NCBI GenBank assembly: GCA_019689615.1
Contig: JADGHD010000192.1
Span: 1-8,311, forward strand
Direction: 5' to 3'
Length of the DNA: 8,311 nucleotides
Source: Frankia sp.
GTDB lineage: Bacteria; Actinomycetota; Actinomycetes; Frankiales; Frankiaceae
The notes under the pieces were generated by a model. The model was not told where the DNA came from, did no database searches, and worked only from the letters and a program-made list of their open reading frames with translations. A program made the translations under genes and the position numbers. Shown here piece by piece: positions 5,286 through 8,311 of the stretch (positions within the stretch are counted from its first letter, which is position 1; each line of letters begins with the position of its first letter).

Positions 5286-7685
5286 ATGTCCCCGATCCAC
5301 GCCCTGCAGCAGCCTGCGGGCTCTGGGATCGACCTTACTGGCGGGCAGCTCGGATTGGTCGCCGGTGTGGCCTTCATCGCAGCGTTTGCCCTGCTAGTGG
5401 CGGGCTATCTGGTGCGCGAGGTGCTCGCGGCAAGTCAGGGCGGCCCGAAGATGATCGAGGTAGGCGCGGCCGTCCAGGAAGGCGCCGCCGCCTACCTGCG
5501 CCGCCAGTTCAAGACGCTCGCCGGCTTCGTGATCGTCATTCCGTTCGTCCTGCTGGCGCTGCCAGCCGAGGACGTCGGCGCCCGGGTCGGGCGGTCGGTG
5601 TTCTTCGTGGTCGGCGCCCTGTTCTCGGCGCTCGTCGGCTTCATCGGCATGTCGCTGGCCACCCGGGCGAACACCCGGACGGCCGCGGCGGCGATGAACC
5701 AGGGCGAGAAGGCGGCCATGCGGATCGCCTTCCGCACCGGCGGCGTGGTCGGCATGTTCACGGTCGGCCTCGGCCTGCTCGGCGCCGCCGTCGTCGTGCT
5801 GGCGTTCCGGGACACCGCCCCGCAGGTGCTCGAGGGCTTCGGCTTCGGCGCCGCGCTGCTGGCGATGTTCATGCGAGTCGGCGGCGGCATCTTCACCAAG
5901 GCGGCGGACGTCGGCGCCGACCTCGTCGGGAAGGTCGAGCAGAACATCCCCGAGGACGACCCGCGGAACGCCGCCACGATCGCGGACAACGTCGGCGACA
6001 ACGTCGGCGACTGCGCCGGCATGGCGGCCGACCTGTTCGAGTCGTACGCGGTCACCCTGGTCGCGGCGCTGATCCTCGGCGTGAAGGCGTTCGGCGAGCA
6101 GGGCCTGGTCTTCCCGCTGCTGATCCCCGCGGTCGGCGTGATCACCGCCGTCATCGGGATCTTCGCGGTCACGCCGCGGGCGAAGGACCGCAACGGCATG
6201 GCCGCCATCAACCGCGGGTTCTTCATCTCCGCGGTGATCTCCGCGATCGGCGTGGTCATCGTGGCCCTGCTCTACCTGCCAGGCAGCTTCGCCGAGTTCG
6301 ACGGTCCTGTGGCCACCGACGCCGACGGCGACCCGCGCGTCATCGCGATCACCGCGGTCCTGATCGGTATCGTGCTCGCCGCCGGCATCCAGCTGCTGAC
6401 CGGCTACTTCACCGAGACGAGCCGCCGCCCGGTCAAGGACGTCGTCGAGGCCTCCACCACCGGCCCGGCGACGAACATCCTGTCCGGCATCAGCGTCGGC
6501 CTCGAGTCGGCGGTGTACTCGGCGCTGCTGATCGCGGCCGCCGTGTTCGGCGCCTACCTGCTCGGCTCGGGCAGCGTCGTCGTCGCCCTGTTCGCGGTGG
6601 CACTGGCCGGCACCGGTCTGCTGACCACCGTCGGCGTGATCGTGTCGATGGACACCTTCGGCCCGGTCAGCGACAACGCCCAGGGCATCGCCGAGATGTC
6701 CGGCGAGGTCAACGAGGCCGGGGCGAACATCCTCACCTCGCTCGACGCGGTCGGCAACACCACCAAGGCGATCACCAAGGGGATCGCGATCGCGACCGCC
6801 GTGTTCGCCGCGACCGCGCTGTTCGGGTCGTTCACCGACACCATCACCGAGGCGCTCACCGAGGCCGGGGTGGCGGCCGAGGTCGGCCGCGGCCTGATCG
6901 GCGGCCTCAACGTCGCCTACCCGGACGCCCTCGTCGGCCTGGTGGTCGGCGCCGCGGTGGTGTTCCTGTTCTCGGGCCTGGCGATCAACGCGGTCGGCCG
7001 GGCGGCCGGCCGGGTCGTCTGGGAGGTGCGCAACCAGTTCAACTCCCGCCCGGGGATCATGGCCGGCACCGAGAAGCCGGACTACGGCGCGGTGGTGGAC
7101 ATCTGCACCCGCGACTCGCTGCGTGAGCTGATCACCCCGGGCACGCTCGCGGTGATGGCGCCGATCGCGGTCGGCTTCGGGCTCGGCTATCCGGCGCTCG
7201 GCTCGTACCTGGCCGGTGCGATCGCCGGTGGCGTGCTGATGGCGGTGTTCCTGGCGAACTCCGGTGGCGCCTGGGACAACGCCAAGAAGCTGGTCGAGGA
7301 CGGCGCGCATGGCGGCAAGGGCACCGAGGTGCACGCCGCGACCGTCATCGGCGACACCGTCGGTGACCCGTTCAAGGACACCGCCGGTCCGTCGATCAAC
7401 CCGCTGATCAAGGTGATGAACCTCGTCGCCCTGCTGATCGCGCCGACGGTGGTCAAGTTCTCGGTCGGCGAGGACAAGAACACCTGGCTGCGGGTGCTGA
7501 TCGCGCTCGCCGCGGTCGCGGTGATCGCCGGCGTGATCATCGCGTCGAAGCGCCGCGGCAGCGGGTCGCTCAACGCCGTGCCCGCTGGCGCCGCCGCGGA
7601 CGCCAGGGCCGCCGGTGCGCCGTCGGCCAAGTCGGACACGCCGACGGCCGCGGACAAGGTGGACGCCACCGAGGTCAACGCCTAG
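5286..7685 (+). CDS. hppA: K+-independent H+-translocating membrane pyrophosphatase
   Basis: This 799-residue integral membrane protein hydrolyses cytoplasmic pyrophosphate and uses the energy to pump protons across the membrane. Family signatures are complete: EVGAAVQEGAAAYLRRQF (58-75), the substrate-site run KAADVGADLVGKVE (205-218) then IPEDDPRNAATIADNVGDNVGDCAG (221-245) with Asp208, Asp212, Asp234, Asp238 and Asp242, and near the C-terminus GAWDNAKKLVEDG (661-673) and IGDTVGDPFKDTAGPSINPLIKV (688-710) with Asp690, Asp694, Lys697 and Asp698. GNTTKA (490-495) has Lys494 where K+-dependent enzymes have Ala, which marks the K+-independent, proton-pumping class. About 16 hydrophobic helices are expected and the length is in the usual range. 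The C-terminus ends in a hydrophilic Ala/Ser/Thr/Asp-rich tail (about 756-799) that is probably not structural. ATG 5286 is preceded by GGGAGGAG (5276-5283). It is separated from the anti-sigma gene by a terminator and a long leader, so it is probably a single-gene unit. Confidence 0.98.
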   Translation: MSPIHALQQPAGSGIDLTGGQLGLVAGVAFIAAFALLVAGYLVREVLAASQGGPKMIEVGAAVQEGAAAYLRRQFKTLAGFVIVIPFVLLALPAEDVGARVGRSVFFVVGALFSALVGFIGMSLATRANTRTAAAAMNQGEKAAMRIAFRTGGVVGMFTVGLGLLGAAVVVLAFRDTAPQVLEGFGFGAALLAMFMRVGGGIFTKAADVGADLVGKVEQNIPEDDPRNAATIADNVGDNVGDCAGMAADLFESYAVTLVAALILGVKAFGEQGLVFPLLIPAVGVITAVIGIFAVTPRAKDRNGMAAINRGFFISAVISAIGVVIVALLYLPGSFAEFDGPVATDADGDPRVIAITAVLIGIVLAAGIQLLTGYFTETSRRPVKDVVEASTTGPATNILSGISVGLESAVYSALLIAAAVFGAYLLGSGSVVVALFAVALAGTGLLTTVGVIVSMDTFGPVSDNAQGIAEMSGEVNEAGANILTSLDAVGNTTKAITKGIAIATAVFAATALFGSFTDTITEALTEAGVAAEVGRGLIGGLNVAYPDALVGLVVGAAVVFLFSGLAINAVGRAAGRVVWEVRNQFNSRPGIMAGTEKPDYGAVVDICTRDSLRELITPGTLAVMAPIAVGFGLGYPALGSYLAGAIAGGVLMAVFLANSGGAWDNAKKLVEDGAHGGKGTEVHAATVIGDTVGDPFKDTAGPSINPLIKVMNLVALLIAPTVVKFSVGEDKNTWLRVLIALAAVAVIAGVIIASKRRGSGSLNAVPAGAAADARAAGAPSAKSDTPTAADKVDATEVNA

Positions 7686-7702
7686 CGGGTCCACCACAGG
7701 TG

Positions 7703-7731
7703 GCCGGCCGGCCCCGCGTGAGCCGGCCGGT
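7703..7731 (+). terminator. First hairpin after hppA
   Basis: GCCGGCCGGC (7703-7712) pairs with GCCGGCCGGT (7722-7731), nine Watson-Crick pairs plus one G-T, around a 9-nt loop. It begins 17 nt after the hppA stop. It is GC-only, with no T-run. Confidence 0.5.
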
Positions 7732-7741
7732 GGGCAGCACG

Positions 7742-7785
7742 CGGCACCACCCCGCGCCGGTTCGCCCGGCGCGGGGTGGCTGCCG
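7742..7785 (+). terminator. Strong 19-bp terminator hairpin downstream of hppA
   Basis: The left arm 7742-7760 (CGGCA then CCACCCCGCGCCGG) pairs with 7766-7785 (CCGGCGCGGGGTGG, one bulged C, then TGCCG) around the loop TTCGC. The 14 inner pairs are perfect, and the 5 outer pairs follow the single bulge at 7780. This is the strongest stem seen in the window and is very likely the main hppA transcript end, despite the missing T-run. Confidence 0.8.
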
Positions 7786-8311
7786 TCTGGGGGACCCAGC
7801 CGGGCCGGCGCGGCGACAGCCGGGCCACCCCCACCGGCCACGCCCGGGCACGCTCCTGCCCGTCTCCCCTACCCGGCAGCGCTCGCTGCCCTACCGTGTC
7901 CCTCTGTCGTCGCATTTGGTCCCGCTGTCGTCGCATTTGGTCCCGCTGTCGTCGCACTTGGTCCCGCTGTCGTCGCTCCTGGTCCCACTGTTGTCGCATC
8001 TGCCCCGCCGACGTCCGGCTCTGTCCCGCCGGCGTTCCCACCCGTCCCTGCTGGCGCGGTCCGGGCAGGCCGGCTGACCTGGGCGGTAGATGCCAGCCGT
8101 CCCGGGCAGGGGAACTGTGACCCGTGCCGGAGGCCGGCGAGGAGGAGGCCCGGCCGGCGCCGTGGCATGTCACGATCGAACCTCCGCCAGCCCACCACGG
8201 CGGGCGGGCGGGAAGCCGGCGCGCATGCCTCGGCGTACCGTGCAGCACGACACGTGCACGGCCGCGGCGGCCGGGCCGCCGTGGGAGCGGTGAGCGGCGT
8301 TGGGCGGGGCG
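7786..8311. other. Region without a supportable gene
   Basis: All long frames here lack a ribosome binding site, use codons poorly matched to the neighbouring genes or run back through the hppA terminators. The region holds the 21-bp repeat array (7904-8008), a hairpin GGCAGC-GCTC-GCTGCC (7875-7890) just before it, and a GC-rich dyad CCGTGCA/TGCACGG (8238-8261) followed by CGGCGG-CCGGG-CCGCCG (8265-8281). A downstream gene may begin beyond the right edge. Confidence 0.55.
7904..8008. repeat. Tandem array of five 21-bp units (minisatellite)
   Basis: Units lie at 7904-7924, 7925-7945, 7946-7966, 7967-7987 and 7988-8008. Each begins CTGTCGTCGC or a close variant, with CATTTGGTCC in the best copies. 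Units 1 and 2 are identical, unit 3 differs at one base, unit 4 at four and unit 5 at about six. The gradient suggests recent copying at the left end and decay to the right. There are no spacers, so this is not a CRISPR array. A 21-bp unit keeps the reading frame: the plus strand would read repeats of LSSHLVP and the minus strand repeats of QMRRQRD, but neither frame has a credible start. Confidence 0.88.

Noticed and set aside
5394..7841. Long minus-strand open frame opposite hppA (about 815 codons)
   Set aside because: Its composition (His/Asp/Arg-rich, no recognisable fold) and full overlap with a perfect hppA make it a shadow frame.
7904..8008. CRISPR array
   Set aside because: Units abut directly with no spacers and no cas-like gene is nearby.
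7700..8077. Plus-strand frame with VPLSSHL repeats
   Set aside because: The repeat part has acceptable third-position GC, but the only start is a GTG inside the hppA terminator zone, and no ATG, GTG or TTG start lies between the terminator and the repeats.
3256..8091. Shared GGGCGGTAGAT at 3256-3266 and 8081-8091
   Set aside because: An 11-base match between two places is expected several times by chance in 8 kb of GC-biased sequence. Neither site has a -35 element at the right distance.
7682..8248. Minus-strand frame with QMRRQRD heptads that could form a coiled coil
   Set aside because: The possible GTG start has no ribosome binding site, the repeat codons (CAA, CGA) do not match local codon preference, and the frame runs through both hppA terminator hairpins. 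The repeat gives heptads in any frame.
8238..8281. Terminator or operator near the right edge (CCGTGCA/TGCACGG and CGGCGG/CCGCCG)
   Set aside because: The stems are short, the sequence is nearly all G and C, and no adjacent gene gives them a role, so I mention them only as part of the region description.

Overview
The window is high-GC DNA from an actinobacterium. Its gene content and order (a DUF1998-type helicase divergent from bldG, then an anti-sigma-factor-like gene, then hppA) match what I recall of the Streptomyces coelicolor SCO3550-SCO3547 neighbourhood. The base composition and the sporulating-actinomycete type of BldG suggest a Frankia-like or Streptomyces-like organism. Frankia is my guess and is not proven by the sequence.

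Layout. Positions 1-239 (minus) hold the 5' part of a small two-helix membrane protein. Positions 514-3117 (minus) encode a superfamily II 3'-5' DNA helicase of the SftH/MrfA/Hrq1 type, with a C-terminal zinc-binding domain. A divergent intergenic region (3118-3454) carries a 10-bp inverted repeat and a candidate stress-sigma promoter facing bldG. Positions 3455-3796 (plus) are bldG, a STAS-domain anti-anti-sigma factor with the phosphoacceptor Ser57. A 162-bp spacer holds two RNA hairpins, the second of which overlaps the ribosome binding site of the next gene. Positions 3959-4567 (plus) are a HATPase_c anti-sigma-factor-like protein, the expected BldG partner. A strong terminator-like hairpin follows, then about 690 bp of non-coding sequence rich in inverted repeats that forms the upstream/leader region of hppA (5286-7685, plus), a K+-independent membrane proton-pumping pyrophosphatase. 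Two strong hairpins end hppA. The last ~500 bp hold no gene I can support, but do contain a 21-bp tandem repeat array.

How the parts fit. BldG and the anti-sigma-like protein form a partner-switching pair that, in Streptomyces, controls development and stress responses. The hairpins between them could make their expression unequal. HppA couples pyrophosphate hydrolysis to proton export and appears to be a separate transcription unit. The helicase probably acts in DNA repair.

The least expected observations are: (1) a 57-bp degenerate duplication of the anti-sigma gene's own coding sequence, which lies out of frame at its 3' end and supplies the stop codon; (2) an Arg in place of the conserved N-box Asn in that protein; (3) the hairpin overlapping its Shine-Dalgarno sequence; (4) the dense hairpin series ahead of hppA; and (5) the 21-bp minisatellite after hppA. 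No clearly new defence or mobile system is visible.
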